This document shows positions 53,515 through 62,901 of a stretch of DNA of 64,000 nt, piece after piece. This DNA is from Pseudanabaena frigida. GTDB taxonomy: Bacteria; Cyanobacteriota; Cyanobacteriia; Pseudanabaenales; Pseudanabaenaceae. A model generated the notes under the pieces. That model was not told where the DNA came from, did not search any database, and saw only the letters and a list, made by a program, of their open reading frames with translations. Location of the stretch: positions 28,397-92,396 of the forward strand of contig QBML01000022.1 in assembly GCA_003242085.1 (NCBI GenBank), in the 5' to 3' direction. Each line of letters opens with the position of its first letter. Position 1 is the first letter of the stretch. The position numbers were made by a program, and so were the translations under genes.

Positions 53515-54903
53515 TTGAGCATATTAATTCGACAAAGCCAGATTATTTTGCCTGACGGTGAGACTTTGCTGGGCGATGTTTATATTCAGCATGGCAAAAT
53601 TGCAGCGATCGCTCCACAACTAAATCCCGCAGAACTAAGTGCTGATGACAAACCTATAGAAATCATTGAAGCATCAGGCTTAACTTTGTTGGCGGGCGTA
53701 ATCGATCCGCAAGTTCATTTTCGCGAACCTGGGCTGGAGCATAAAGAGGATTTACAAACGGCTAGTCATGCTTGTGCTAAGGGGGGAGTGACTAGCTTTT
53801 TAGAAATGCCAAATACGCGACCACTCACAATTACGCAAGCAGCACTGGATGACAAGCTCAGTCGGGCGGCTAGCAAATGTGTCGTTAACTATGGCTTTTT
53901 TATCGGTGCAACTGGTGAAGTTTTACCTGATTTGCTTAGTGCTAATCCCACCTGTGGCATCAAAATATTTATGGGATCGATGCATGGGGCTTTGCTAGTC
54001 GATCAAGAGGAGATTTTGGATCGGATTTTTTCGCAAGGCGATCGCCTTATCGCGGTTCATGCCGAGGATCAAGCACGAATTGCCCAACGCCGCAAGGAAT
54101 TTGCAGGAAGCAAAGAGCCTGCCCTGCACTCGATCATTCAAGATAATCAAGCCGCGCTTAATGCCACCCAACTCGCGGTCAAGCTTTCTAAAAAATATCA
54201 GAGACGTTTGCATATTCTGCATATGTCCACAGGGGAAGAAGCGGAATTTTTACGCCAAGATAAGCCTGAATGGGTCACGGCGGAAGTTACGCCGCAGCAT
54301 TTACTAATGAATATCAGTGCTTACGAGAAAATAGGTTCCCTCGCCCAAATGAATCCACCACTGCGATCGCCCCGCGATCAAGAAATACTATGGCAAGCCT
54401 TGCTTGATGGTGTAATCGACTTTATTGCGACAGATCATGCACCGCATACATTAGCGGAGAAAGGACTAGCCGCCAGTGAAGATAATCTAGCCAACCAGTC
54501 TGAAAAATCCTCTAAAGATACGGTATTGCTAGAGCCAGCAAATGTACCATCGGGAATGCCTGGGGTAGAGACTTCGTTATCTCTGATGCTTACAGAATCG
54601 ATGAAAGGACGTTGTACAGTCCATCAGGTAAGCCAATGGATGAGTAGTAATGTGGCTAAAGCCTACAAAATTGCGAATAAGGGGGAGATTCGAGTAGGGT
54701 GGGATGCGGATTTAGTTTTGGTCGATCTCCATAACTATAAACCCGTACGAAATGAAGATTTGTTGACTAAATGCGGTTGGAGTTCATTTGCAGGGTGGGA
54801 ACTCACAGGATGGGCAGTGACAACGATTGTCGGTGGTCAGATTGTATTTGCAAATGGCAAAGTCAATCCTGATGTACGTGGTCAAGCATTGCAGTTTGGC
54901 TAA
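53515..54903 (+). CDS. pyrC: Dihydroorotase-family amidohydrolase
   Basis: 462 aa from a TTG start with AAAGGA upstream. It should close carbamoyl-aspartate to dihydroorotate in pyrimidine synthesis. Motifs are GVIDPQVHFREPG (61-73), GIKIFMG with the candidate carboxylated Lys, HAEDQ, HILHMST and FIATDHAPHT. The usual HxH metal pair reads QVH, with Gln66 in place of the first His. Similar variants occur in some bacterial DHOases as I recall, so it may still be active, but a non-catalytic partner role should be considered. Confidence 0.87.
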   Translation: MSILIRQSQIILPDGETLLGDVYIQHGKIAAIAPQLNPAELSADDKPIEIIEASGLTLLAGVIDPQVHFREPGLEHKEDLQTASHACAKGGVTSFLEMPNTRPLTITQAALDDKLSRAASKCVVNYGFFIGATGEVLPDLLSANPTCGIKIFMGSMHGALLVDQEEILDRIFSQGDRLIAVHAEDQARIAQRRKEFAGSKEPALHSIIQDNQAALNATQLAVKLSKKYQRRLHILHMSTGEEAEFLRQDKPEWVTAEVTPQHLLMNISAYEKIGSLAQMNPPLRSPRDQEILWQALLDGVIDFIATDHAPHTLAEKGLAASEDNLANQSEKSSKDTVLLEPANVPSGMPGVETSLSLMLTESMKGRCTVHQVSQWMSSNVAKAYKIANKGEIRVGWDADLVLVDLHNYKPVRNEDLLTKCGWSSFAGWELTGWAVTTIVGGQIVFANGKVNPDVRGQALQFG

Positions 54904-54926
54904 ATTCACGACACAATGAGTAAATA

Positions 54927-54961
54927 AACTTAAAAGCCTTGCAATACAAGGCTTTTAAGTT
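54927..54961 (+). terminator. Hairpin terminator H12 after pyrC
   Basis: AACTTAAAAGCCTTG and its exact complement flank CAATA, with T-rich 3' arm, 24 bp after the pyrC stop and before the lipoprotein gene. Confidence 0.8.
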
Positions 54962-54998
54962 AACTGGGTTTAATTAGTCCGCAAAATTAAGTAACACT

Positions 54999-55724
54999 AT
55001 GTTTCTTTCGCCAAAGATATCTAATAGGGTATCGATTTTATTACTGTCAGCGATCGCTACAGGCTTATTTGCTGCTTGTAGCAACTCAAATAAGGGCAAT
55101 AATAATTTGTCAATACCAGCGATCGACACTACTAAAGTTACCCCTACTGCCACACCTACAAACGCTACACCGCTCCCAACCCCAGCAAACTCATCTACGG
55201 TTAGACCTAGTCCTGAGATCGACTTGAGTAAGTTACCAGAACTAGAAATAGGCGAACTTGAGCCTTATAAACATCGTTCGGGTATTTTGGAAATGAATGT
55301 CCCAAAGGGATGGAAAGCCATTGACAATAGTCAATCAGGCGAATTGCTGCTCGCTTGGAATGAAAAAGCGGGGCGTGCCACTATTGCTGTAAATATTTTT
55401 GTTCCACCAAGTGAAATCCCCGAAAATCGTCTTGTGGATGTTTTTGAAGTGATTCTCAAGGGAATGTATAGCAATCAGCCAGATTTCTCAATGCGATCGC
55501 CTGTACCTGAAGCAACAGGAAATGTGGTGATCGAATGGACATCAACCGTAACAATTGCTAATAAAAAATTTAAGTTTCAAGCCAATAGTAAACTGCAACG
55601 TATTAATAACAAGTTTGTAATTTTAACTTTTGGTGCGATCGAACCTAAATTTATGGAAATGAAAGATTCCTTCGCTAAAATATCCAACAGTCAGATTGTA
55701 AATGCTAGTCTTACTATTCCTTAA
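54999..55724 (+). CDS. Putative lipoprotein, paralogue 1
   Basis: 241 aa. The signal peptide ends in LFAACSNS (lipobox Cys28), followed by a Thr/Pro-rich linker. The folded part from about 85 starts GELEPYKHRSGILEMNVPKGWKAID, a pattern reminiscent of the PsbP/DcrB-like fold (inference). The next gene encodes a clear paralogue with the same layout 25 bp downstream. Envelope location is expected; its function is unknown. Confidence 0.8.
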   Translation: MFLSPKISNRVSILLLSAIATGLFAACSNSNKGNNNLSIPAIDTTKVTPTATPTNATPLPTPANSSTVRPSPEIDLSKLPELEIGELEPYKHRSGILEMNVPKGWKAIDNSQSGELLLAWNEKAGRATIAVNIFVPPSEIPENRLVDVFEVILKGMYSNQPDFSMRSPVPEATGNVVIEWTSTVTIANKKFKFQANSKLQRINNKFVILTFGAIEPKFMEMKDSFAKISNSQIVNASLTIP

Positions 55725-55749
55725 AAATCGGGAAAAATACTGAAAACAA

Positions 55750-56442
55750 ATGCGAAAAACTAATTCGATAGCTGCGGCTTTTGGCGCGATCGCCATCTTA
55801 GGAACTTTACTTGGAAGCTGTACTCCTGATAAAAAAGCTAGTGATACACCTGCTAGTCCTAATGCATCTAGTGCCAGCAGCGCACCAAAAACACCTGATG
55901 CCAAAAGTGTTGCAACAAAAACTGAATCTGCCGCCCCGTCTGATGCAAGGATCATTAAAGTTAAGATTGACGGTTTAGAAACCTATAAACATCCTTCTGG
56001 ACTGTTCCAAATCGATGCCCCTAAGGGTTGGAAGCCTACAGAAAACAAAAAACCAAACGAAGTAATTGTTTTATGGTTTGACCCAACTAAAAATGCTTTG
56101 TTGACGGTGGATGTTTTCAAAGCACCAGCAGAGACTACACCTGAACAATTGACTACGCTTTTGGAAACATTTCTCAAGTCAACTTTTGGTACTAGACCTG
56201 GGTTTGCTCTTGAAAAGCCTGTAAAGCAAAAGGATGGCAGTATCCAAATTGTATGGGGCTATGATGAGTCGATCAAAAATATCACTGCTAAAGTGCAAGG
56301 TAACAGCTTTATCAGCCGCAACGGTGACAAAGTTTCGCTAATTACCACAGGTGGTGTTGCCGATCAAATCCCTGCGCTGAAGGAATCTTTCGATCGCGTT
56401 GTCAATAGTTACAAGGTCGATCCTGCCGTAGCTATTCCATAA
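55750..56442 (+). CDS. Putative lipoprotein, paralogue 2
   Basis: 230 aa. Lipobox LLGSC (Cys24), a Ser/Ala/Lys linker, then GLETYKHPSGLFQIDAPKGWKP, matching YKHRSGILEMNVPKGWKA of its neighbour and sharing the VDVFKAPAE, LKSTFGTRPGF and VNSYKVDPA order. It is the result of a tandem duplication. PsbP-like fold is possible but unproven. The copies share the P-K-G-W-K motif at equivalent positions, and both end without a membrane segment. Confidence 0.8.
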   Translation: MRKTNSIAAAFGAIAILGTLLGSCTPDKKASDTPASPNASSASSAPKTPDAKSVATKTESAAPSDARIIKVKIDGLETYKHPSGLFQIDAPKGWKPTENKKPNEVIVLWFDPTKNALLTVDVFKAPAETTPEQLTTLLETFLKSTFGTRPGFALEKPVKQKDGSIQIVWGYDESIKNITAKVQGNSFISRNGDKVSLITTGGVADQIPALKESFDRVVNSYKVDPAVAIP

Positions 56443-56486
56443 ACCTATCGTATGTATATCTACTAAGACTATGCGTATTGGATAAG

Positions 56487-56537
56487 GCTTCAACTCCGCT
56501 CAGCCAAAGTAAACTTCTGACCGAGCGGAGTTGAAGC
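56487..56537. repeat. Palindrome H13, related to the MITE-like core
   Basis: GCTTCAACTCCGCTC at 56487-56501 and its complement at 56523-56537 around a 21-nt loop. The neighbouring CGCTCAGCC recalls the central stem of the element at 7142-7258. Located between the lipoprotein and phzF-like genes. Confidence 0.6.
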
Positions 56538-56591
56538 TAGAAGCCTATTCTACAAATCATTTATTGGACATCAATATTTAAAAAAGACGAT

Positions 56592-57398
56592 ATGAAACTG
56601 GCGATCGCGATTATTGATGCATTTACCAATCAAACATTTCGAGGTAATCCTGCGGCAACGATATTAGTCGATCGATTCCCAGAAGATTTTCAAATGCAGC
56701 AAATTGCTGCTGAAATGAATCTCTCGGAAACTGCCTTTGTCAAACCTTTAGAAAAAAACTGGTTCCAGTTGCGATGGTTTACGCCGAAGCAGGAAGTCCC
56801 TCTCTGTGGTCATGCCACCCTTGCGATCGCACATTATTTGCGCGAACTAGAGGTAATTGATACCAAATCGCCACTCATTTTCTCTACGCTGAGTGGCGAT
56901 TTAAAAATTAGCTTCGAAGAGCGTCTGATCGTGATGGATTTTCCTGCTACTGTTTATCGAACTTGCTCAGAGCGATCGCAGCAAGTGTTAGCAGAGATAT
57001 TTTGCGATCGACCCTATGAATGTCTCGGACAAGCCGAAGATTACATAGCTGTAACTTTAGAGTCTGAATCTGCTGTCCGATATTTTCAACCGCAATACGA
57101 TCTTATTGCACAGTTAGATGGCTTTGGATTTATTGTGACAGCGATCGCCGATCGCCATCAGTCCTATGATTTTGTGTCGCGATTTTTTGCACCCAAGGCA
57201 GGCATTCCTGAGGATCCTGTCACAGGCTCAGCCCATTGTAGTCTTACCCCATACTGGGCAAAATGCCTCGGTAAAAGTACCCTCAAGGCAAAACAGTTGT
57301 CAGCACGTTCAGGCGAACTCGAAGTTTGCGATCTTCACACAAGGATTTTGCTCAAAGGTGAAGCTGTCACATTTCTCCGCGGCGAGATTACATACTAA
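56592..57398 (+). CDS. PhzF-family isomerase/epimerase-like protein
   Basis: 268 aa. The duplicated PhzF fold is marked by AFTNQTFRGNPAATILV near the start, MNLSETAFVKP with the conserved Glu, WFTPKQEVPLCGHATLA, and EDPVTGSAHCSLTPYW in the second half. PhzF itself acts in phenazine synthesis, but the family is broad and nothing else here suggests phenazines, so the substrate is unknown. It is flanked by palindromes on both sides. Confidence 0.9.
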   Translation: MKLAIAIIDAFTNQTFRGNPAATILVDRFPEDFQMQQIAAEMNLSETAFVKPLEKNWFQLRWFTPKQEVPLCGHATLAIAHYLRELEVIDTKSPLIFSTLSGDLKISFEERLIVMDFPATVYRTCSERSQQVLAEIFCDRPYECLGQAEDYIAVTLESESAVRYFQPQYDLIAQLDGFGFIVTAIADRHQSYDFVSRFFAPKAGIPEDPVTGSAHCSLTPYWAKCLGKSTLKAKQLSARSGELEVCDLHTRILLKGEAVTFLRGEITY

Positions 57399-57415
57399 AT
57401 AATTATCTCTATACC

Positions 57416-57456
57416 AAAGAAGGAAAGGCGGCGCTTCGTGTCGCCTTTCCTTCTTT
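57416..57456. terminator. Hairpin terminator H14
   Basis: AAAGAAGGAAAGGCG and its complement at 57442-57456 flank an 11-nt loop, 17 bp after the phzF-like stop. T-rich at the 3' side on both strands. Confidence 0.8.
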
Positions 57457-57482
57457 GCTTATAGTTGTCGCCAGTATTGTTA

Positions 57483-57539
57483 GGACATAAAAAATATGAG
57501 TGGCGGCGCTTCGCGCCGCCACTCATATTTTTTATGTCC
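57483..57539. repeat. Longest palindrome H15 (27-bp perfect stem)
   Basis: Arms 57483-57509 and 57513-57539 are perfectly complementary with a TTC loop; tip GGCGGCGCTTCGCGCCGCC. It lies between convergent genes beside H14, and could terminate either direction. Confidence 0.9.
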
Positions 57540-57580
57540 AACTTACATTGCTATATGGCTCTGACTACGCACAGCTAACA

Positions 57581-57835
57581 TTAGCTAAACTTGGTCTCAT
57601 CGGGTTTCTGAATTTCCGCAAAGTACCACCATAGAGAAACGCGATCGCCTTCATCAACGACTATCGACATCATACCTGCATCCAAATCTTGACGACAAGC
57701 TGCGATCGCCTCTTGCTGGTTCGAATGAACATCGATAGGCAAAAAAGTTTTCCCCAAATAACAAATCCCCATTTCTCGCCCCCAAGGTGTTTGAAAACTT
57801 GTCGGTTGAATATCAGATAGCGAAAGAATAATCAT
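57581..57835 (-). CDS. Small conserved hypothetical protein
   Basis: 84 aa. The sequence (SFQTPWGREMGICYLGKTFLP near 13-33, WWYFAEIQKPDE near the end) looks like a compact alpha/beta protein with no signal or membrane segment. I do not recognise a family. It is the only gene between two sets of hairpins, so it is probably monocistronic. Its GC content and HIP1 sites match its neighbours. Confidence 0.6.
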   Translation of the reverse strand: MIILSLSDIQPTSFQTPWGREMGICYLGKTFLPIDVHSNQQEAIAACRQDLDAGMMSIVVDEGDRVSLWWYFAEIQKPDETKFS

Positions 57836-57996
57836 AACTAGCTAACACAGGTCGTTCTTCACATCTCCTATATTCGACTAATTGCCTTCCACAGATAGTG
57901 ATACTGAAATGGGCTTATTTGTGATAGTTCTAAGTATTTGTACGTGACTGGATCAAATGTAAAAGTGACTGAAATCACCGATATATAGCTATTCCC

Positions 57997-58035
57997 AAAA
58001 GAGAGGTGTAGCGCAAAGCGCTACACCTCTCTTTT
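57997..58035 (-). terminator. Hairpin terminator H16 of the hybrid kinase gene
   Basis: AAAAGAGAGGTGTAGCGC at 57997-58014 and its exact complement at 58018-58035 around AAA, touching the stop of the kinase gene on the minus strand. Confidence 0.85.
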
Positions 58036-59147
58036 CATACATCGTTATACAGTACCTTTACTAGCGGCAAAAATACTCTTACTATCGTTTGCTCGTAGGG
58101 AATGCTGTCAATTTCTAACCTGCCTCCATGAAGTTCAGCAAGTCGTTTGGCGATCGCTAAGCCTAGACCCGTACCTTGCTGAATATATAGCTTTTTCTCA
58201 AACTTGATATATGCCCCAAAATTAGCAAGCTGTTCTGGCTCAATGCCTTGACCGCGATCCGTCACACTCAGACAAAACTCTTTATCGTCAAAACTACCCG
58301 ATACATTGACCGAAGAGCCTTCAGCAGAAAACTTAAACCCATTATCAATAATTTCCTTCGCAATAGTACTTAGGTAGGAGTCTGAAATTTGAATGCTTGC
58401 ATCTTTGATGTCAACATGCAAATCAGAAACACGGCTATAGTTTTCCGCAATTTTCTTTGCACAAACTGAAATTTCAATATCTACAAAGGTGGTTTTACTG
58501 TTGCGAATTTGTTTTAGCCATTCGGTATCATTCTCCGTTGACTCTAGCTCAGCATATAGCAGAAACTTTTTCACCATCTCATGCATATCTCGTCCTGCCT
58601 TACGAATGCGCTTTCCGAGTTCTGGAACCTCGTGAGCTTCCATTGCATGATAGTTTTTGACCAAAATATCAGCTAAACCCATCACCTCGATCGCGGGAAA
58701 CAACAATTGGTGTGGCAGCGACTTGGAAATATTTCCGCGTAAGTTATCTAACTCTTGTTTGTAATAACTATTAATTATTTCTTGCTTCTTAAACTGTGCA
58801 TCGATCGCCCCCAGCAATTCATCTCTAGTAAATGGCTTAGTCAGATAGTCATCAGAGCCTAACTCCATGCCATGCCGAAAATCAGTTTTATCAGATTTGG
58901 CACTAAGAAATATAAAAGGAATTGTGGTTGTAGCAGGATTATTACGGAGTGCACTAATAACTCCATAGCCATCTATTTCAGGCATCATGATATCGCTGAT
59001 AATCAGACTAGGAATATGCTGCTGAGCCATTTCCAAACCATCACGTCCATTACTCGCCCCAATAACCATATAGCCCTCAGATTGCAACATTCTGGTGGTG
59101 TTTAGCAAAACATTGGGATTATCTTCAATGAGGAGAATTTTTTTCAT
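58035..59147 (-). CDS. Hybrid response regulator / histidine kinase
   Basis: 370 aa. An N-terminal receiver has LIISDIMMPEIDGYG with the phospho-acceptor Asp, and LTKPF. The middle region has SLPHQLLFPAIEV, a cyanobacterial dimerisation box with a candidate His. The ATPase at the C-terminus has IIDNGFKFS (N box), DRGQGIEPEQL and GTGLGLAIAKRL. No sensor or membrane segment is present, so signals enter through the receiver. A second hybrid kinase lies 152 bp upstream in the same orientation, suggesting a phosphorelay pair. Confidence 0.88.
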   Translation of the reverse strand: MKKILLIEDNPNVLLNTTRMLQSEGYMVIGASNGRDGLEMAQQHIPSLIISDIMMPEIDGYGVISALRNNPATTTIPFIFLSAKSDKTDFRHGMELGSDDYLTKPFTRDELLGAIDAQFKKQEIINSYYKQELDNLRGNISKSLPHQLLFPAIEVMGLADILVKNYHAMEAHEVPELGKRIRKAGRDMHEMVKKFLLYAELESTENDTEWLKQIRNSKTTFVDIEISVCAKKIAENYSRVSDLHVDIKDASIQISDSYLSTIAKEIIDNGFKFSAEGSSVNVSGSFDDKEFCLSVTDRGQGIEPEQLANFGAYIKFEKKLYIQQGTGLGLAIAKRLAELHGGRLEIDSIPYEQTIVRVFLPLVKVLYNDV

Positions 59148-59299
59148 GGTGATTTTCCATTATTTCTAAGCACATTATAACGACAGAGATCGCTTCTAAA
59201 AATAAGGCATAAGACTTAAGATTTAGGGCGAGTGGAGAGCGGACATTATCAATTTTCTAGACATGATTTTGAAGGATAATCTAGAGGCATAAGTAAAAG

Positions 59300-60547
59300 T
59301 TAAAGCGATCGCGAATTAGAATCGTCACAAATAGGTAAGACAACTATAAATTTTGTACCGACATTCAAATGGCTTTCAACGGATATTGACCCATTATGAA
59401 TATCTACACAGTTTTTAACAATCGATAAACCCAATCCAGTCCCAGGTAATATTCCAACATTTTTACCACGATGAAATGCACTAAAGAGCTTTCCTAAATC
59501 TTCTTCAGGAATTCCAATACCTCGATCGCTAATTGAGAAGGTGGCAGATTCGCGATCTATTGTCAATCCAAAACTAATCATACTGTTTTGAGGGGAATAT
59601 TTAATCGCGTTGGTAATCAGATTTGTGAGGATTTGACGTAATAGTTTTTCATCCATTTTAACGATTACATTAGGAAGATTATTTTGAAGATGAATATTTT
59701 CAAGTGAAATACTTTCTAAGACGGCCTTTACGGATGAATGTACTGTATAGTTTCTAGCAAATGTTCTTTGCATTTGCCGTAATAACTGGCTACAAAAGTT
59801 AATCAGATCGAACTTAGTTAAATTGATTTTTGACTTATTCGCATTAGCTCGACTGAGAAAAAGCACATCCTCCATTAGAGATGTCATGTGCTTTACTTCC
59901 GTTTGGATTTGATGTAATTGTTCGACTTGTTCTTCCTTTGACCATTCGTAATATTCGAGCAGTTCTGATGCACTTTGAATTGTCGTAAGTGGTGTACGAA
60001 ATTCGTGGGAAACAACTGAAATAAAGTCCGATTTCATTTGACTGAGTTCGCGTTCTTGCTGTAGCGATCGCGTTAATAGAGAAGCCGCTATTTGCAATTG
60101 TTCATTTTGTACTTGTAATCTTTTTTGTAGCGAGCATAGACGTAAATGAGTTTCTATTCTTGCTAATACTTCAATTAGCTGAAATGGTTTGCTAATATAA
60201 TCCACACCCCCGACTGAAAAAGCCTCTACTTTTTCAGATGGTTCTTCTATCGAACTAATAAAAATAATTGGAATATCTTTAGTAGCTGGATTTGCCTTTA
60301 ATTTTGTACAGACTTCATATCCATTCATGTCAGGCATCCGAATATCGAGCAGAATTATATCTGGCAATTCTTGATGCGCGATATCTAATGCTTGCAAACC
60401 ATTTGCAGCTTGCTTAACCTCATAGCCCTGTCTGATTAGCATTAACGATAAAAGTTGAATGTTGTAAATAGTATCGTCAACTATAAGGATTGAGAAATTA
60501 TTAGCATTTCTTTCTTCTTCACTTTGGCTTAAGTCTTGATTAGTCAT
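59300..60547 (-). CDS. Hybrid response regulator / histidine kinase
   Basis: 415 aa from the ATG at 60547. An upstream frame to 60679 exists but would overlap the divergent glycosyltransferase gene. Receiver: SILIVDDTIYN, LLDIRMPDMNGYE, SKPFQ. Short coiled-coil, then HisKA with VVSHEFRTPLTT, and HATPase_c with TNLITNAIKYSP, DRGIGIPEEDL and GTGLGLSIVKN. It is soluble with no input domain beyond the receiver. It probably works with the adjacent kinase at 58035. Confidence 0.9.
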   Translation of the reverse strand: MTNQDLSQSEEERNANNFSILIVDDTIYNIQLLSLMLIRQGYEVKQAANGLQALDIAHQELPDIILLDIRMPDMNGYEVCTKLKANPATKDIPIIFISSIEEPSEKVEAFSVGGVDYISKPFQLIEVLARIETHLRLCSLQKRLQVQNEQLQIAASLLTRSLQQERELSQMKSDFISVVSHEFRTPLTTIQSASELLEYYEWSKEEQVEQLHQIQTEVKHMTSLMEDVLFLSRANANKSKINLTKFDLINFCSQLLRQMQRTFARNYTVHSSVKAVLESISLENIHLQNNLPNVIVKMDEKLLRQILTNLITNAIKYSPQNSMISFGLTIDRESATFSISDRGIGIPEEDLGKLFSAFHRGKNVGILPGTGLGLSIVKNCVDIHNGSISVESHLNVGTKFIVVLPICDDSNSRSL

Positions 60548-60608
60548 AAGAAGAAAATATTGAGTATTCTTAACATCATACTCTTTTGTATATACTGCAA
60601 AGTCACCT

Positions 60609-61334
60609 ATGCGACTATCGATAATTCTGCCATGCCTCAATGAAATTCGGCATGGGTATTTAGACCGCATTCTCGCCAACTTAATTGCTCAAAATGGTGA
60701 AAAGGAAATTATTGCGGTTTTGAGTAGCAGCGATGATGGTACAGATTTGGTCTTAGAATCCTATGCATCGAGATTTTCAGAAGTTAAAGTTATCAAATCG
60801 CTTGCTAAAAATCGCGCCCAGAGACTAAATGAGGGAATTTCCTCTAGTACGGGGGACATAGTCTTATTACACCATCCTGCAACTCTTTTACCTGAGCAAA
60901 ATAGCTTAGATCTAATTGATCGGGCTTTGTTATCAGGCAGTGATTGGGGTGCATTTCAGCATTCCTTTGATTTTTCACATTGGTTATTGCACTTTACATC
61001 TTGGTACTCCAATAACGTACGTCTTAAACAAAAGGGAATCGTTTACTTCGATCACTGTCCATTTATCAGCCGTCGAGTTTTAGCTCAAATTGGGAATGTC
61101 CCCGATCTCGATATTTTTGAGGACACGGTGTTAAGCGATCGTTTACGCCAGTTCTCAAAGCCAGTTCTAGCAAAGGGTAAAGTGGTTACTTCAGCACGAC
61201 GATTTCATCAAAGAGGCATATATCGCCATGCGGTATTGAACCAGATACTCAAGTTGTGCTATCTGCTTAATATAGACCCGAAGTATCTCAATCGCTTGTA
61301 TGAAAAGAGTTATAGCATCAATGTTAAGTACTAG
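60609..61334 (+). CDS. Glycosyltransferase family 2
   Basis: 241 aa. LSIILPCLNEIRHGYLDRIL and IIAVLSSSDDGTDLVLE match a GT2 subset annotated as TIGR04283-like. RAQRLNEGISSSTGDIVLLHHPATLLP takes the DxD place. FEDTVLSDRLRQF near 175 resembles the acceptor-site acidic motif. The ATG at 60609 is only 61 bp from the kinase start, so the two are divergent. Role in the envelope is unknown. Confidence 0.85.
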   Translation: MRLSIILPCLNEIRHGYLDRILANLIAQNGEKEIIAVLSSSDDGTDLVLESYASRFSEVKVIKSLAKNRAQRLNEGISSSTGDIVLLHHPATLLPEQNSLDLIDRALLSGSDWGAFQHSFDFSHWLLHFTSWYSNNVRLKQKGIVYFDHCPFISRRVLAQIGNVPDLDIFEDTVLSDRLRQFSKPVLAKGKVVTSARRFHQRGIYRHAVLNQILKLCYLLNIDPKYLNRLYEKSYSINVKY

Positions 61335-61566
61335 TCTCAGCAGTATTTGAGTCTAAAAATTCTGGGTGATTAATAGTTTTATATCCTTTCGGCAACAGTT
61401 TAGGGTAGGTCAAAAATTAGAGTACCGATCGCATGTACGAACAAAACGCTAGTATTAACGTCAAGTATGGAGATCGGCATAACAATCGAAATATTGAATA
61501 ATATGAGTAATAGGCTTTAGCTTATTGTTTGTGTTGATAGACCATTTTACAGAGGAGTTTTTAAGG

Positions 61567-62844
61567 GTGATTGGTTCCCACAGTTTTGGCAAAGGTAGAT
61601 TAGTTAAAGCGAAGCGATCGCCACAAACTAAAAAATCAGCTAGGCAACAAGCATCTTGGCAAGCATTTTTATATCGCGGTGGGGATGTATTATTTGCAAC
61701 TTGGGTGGGGCTAATTTGCGCTGTGCCGCCTTGCTATATGCAGACAGAATTTCAAATGCCCGCCGAAGCTGCCGAAATTGCTGAACTTAAACTCGCTCAA
61801 GCTATAGTTCCGATCCCAACGAAAGCGACTAATCCGCTCAACCTCGATCTCACTGACGATCTATTAGAGAGCGATCGCCTTAATCTCTTGCAGGCGATAG
61901 ACAACAGCATTCAATATATTCGCACCCCATCAGCAGAACGACGTTATCCTGTAGCGGGAATCAGTCGCGATCTGATGGAGCGCAGCTTAGTAAGATTTCG
62001 CCGCCTCGTGCAAGTGTCTCGCACCGCCAAAGATTTACAGCAAGCTGTGAGCCGCGAATTCAATCTATATAAGTCAGTGGGGCGCGATGGTACTGGTGGC
62101 GTACAGTTTACTGGTTATTACGAAGCTGTGTACAAAGCTAGTCGAGTTCGTACAGGGGAGTTTCAATATCCGCTCTATCGGTTGCCGCCTGACTTCGACC
62201 AATGGCGATCGCCACATCCGACCCGTGCCATGCTCGAAGGTAGCAAACAGTTAGCAGGTTTAGAGATTGCATGGCTGAGCGATCGCTTCCAAGCTTTTTT
62301 AGTCCATGTTCAGGGATCGGCAAGGTTTGAACTACCCGATGGGAATTTATTAACCGTTGGTTATGCTGGCAAAACTGACCAACAATATCGCTCGGTTGGT
62401 GCAGAGCTAGTCAGAGATGGCAAGATGCGTCTCGAAGACGTAACTCTACAAACCCTGATCGAGTATTTCCAAAAAAATCCCCAAGATTTAGTAACTTATC
62501 TCAACCGTAACCCCAGCTTTGTATTTTTCCGTGAAACTAATGGGAAACCTGCAACAGGCAGCCTAGGTGCGCCTGTAAGTGCAGAGCGATCGATCGCTAC
62601 TGACAAAAAAATCTTCCCCTCTGGCGGTATTGCACTGATCCGCACCGAAATTCCCTTTGAAAATCCTAAAACAGGGAAGCTCGAACTCCGTCAAGTTCAG
62701 CGCTTTGTCCTCGATCAAGATACTGGCGGTGCAATCCGAGGTGCAGGACGTGTAGATATTTTTATGGGAACAGGCGATCGGGCAAAACAACGAGCTGGAT
62801 TAATTAAAGGTGACGGCGAGTTGTATTATCTTGTATTAAAGTAA
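61567..62844 (+). CDS. mltA: Membrane-bound lytic murein transglycosylase A family
   Basis: 425 aa from the GTG at 61567, which has AGGAG nine bases upstream; a longer TTG-started frame is unlikely. The basic N-terminus and hydrophobic segment VLFATWVGLICAVP (about residues 39-52) act as signal or anchor. GGVQFTGYYEAVYKAS and DQDTGGAIRGAGRVDIFMG, with the catalytic Asp, are MltA hallmarks. It cleaves peptidoglycan glycan strands to 1,6-anhydro ends. The spacing upstream (about 230 bp) shows no clear element. Confidence 0.93.
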   Translation: MIGSHSFGKGRLVKAKRSPQTKKSARQQASWQAFLYRGGDVLFATWVGLICAVPPCYMQTEFQMPAEAAEIAELKLAQAIVPIPTKATNPLNLDLTDDLLESDRLNLLQAIDNSIQYIRTPSAERRYPVAGISRDLMERSLVRFRRLVQVSRTAKDLQQAVSREFNLYKSVGRDGTGGVQFTGYYEAVYKASRVRTGEFQYPLYRLPPDFDQWRSPHPTRAMLEGSKQLAGLEIAWLSDRFQAFLVHVQGSARFELPDGNLLTVGYAGKTDQQYRSVGAELVRDGKMRLEDVTLQTLIEYFQKNPQDLVTYLNRNPSFVFFRETNGKPATGSLGAPVSAERSIATDKKIFPSGGIALIRTEIPFENPKTGKLELRQVQRFVLDQDTGGAIRGAGRVDIFMGTGDRAKQRAGLIKGDGELYYLVLK

Positions 62845-62901
62845 AAAGTAATTTGTAGTGGGCGGTGTGAAGTGCCGCCGATTCAAGAAAGAGATAATTT
62901 T

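Noticed and set aside
53515-54903. Allantoinase or hydantoinase identity for the pyrC-like gene
   Set aside because: FREPGLEHKEDL and the TSFLEMPNTRP region are dihydroorotase-like; the Gln variant alone is not enough to change the assignment.
56592-57398. Phenazine biosynthesis function
   Set aside because: Only the PhzF fold is present; no other phz genes are nearby.
60548-60679. Extension of the hybrid kinase upstream of its ATG
   Set aside because: It would overlap the divergent glycosyltransferase start, and the receiver domain begins naturally after the ATG at 60547.
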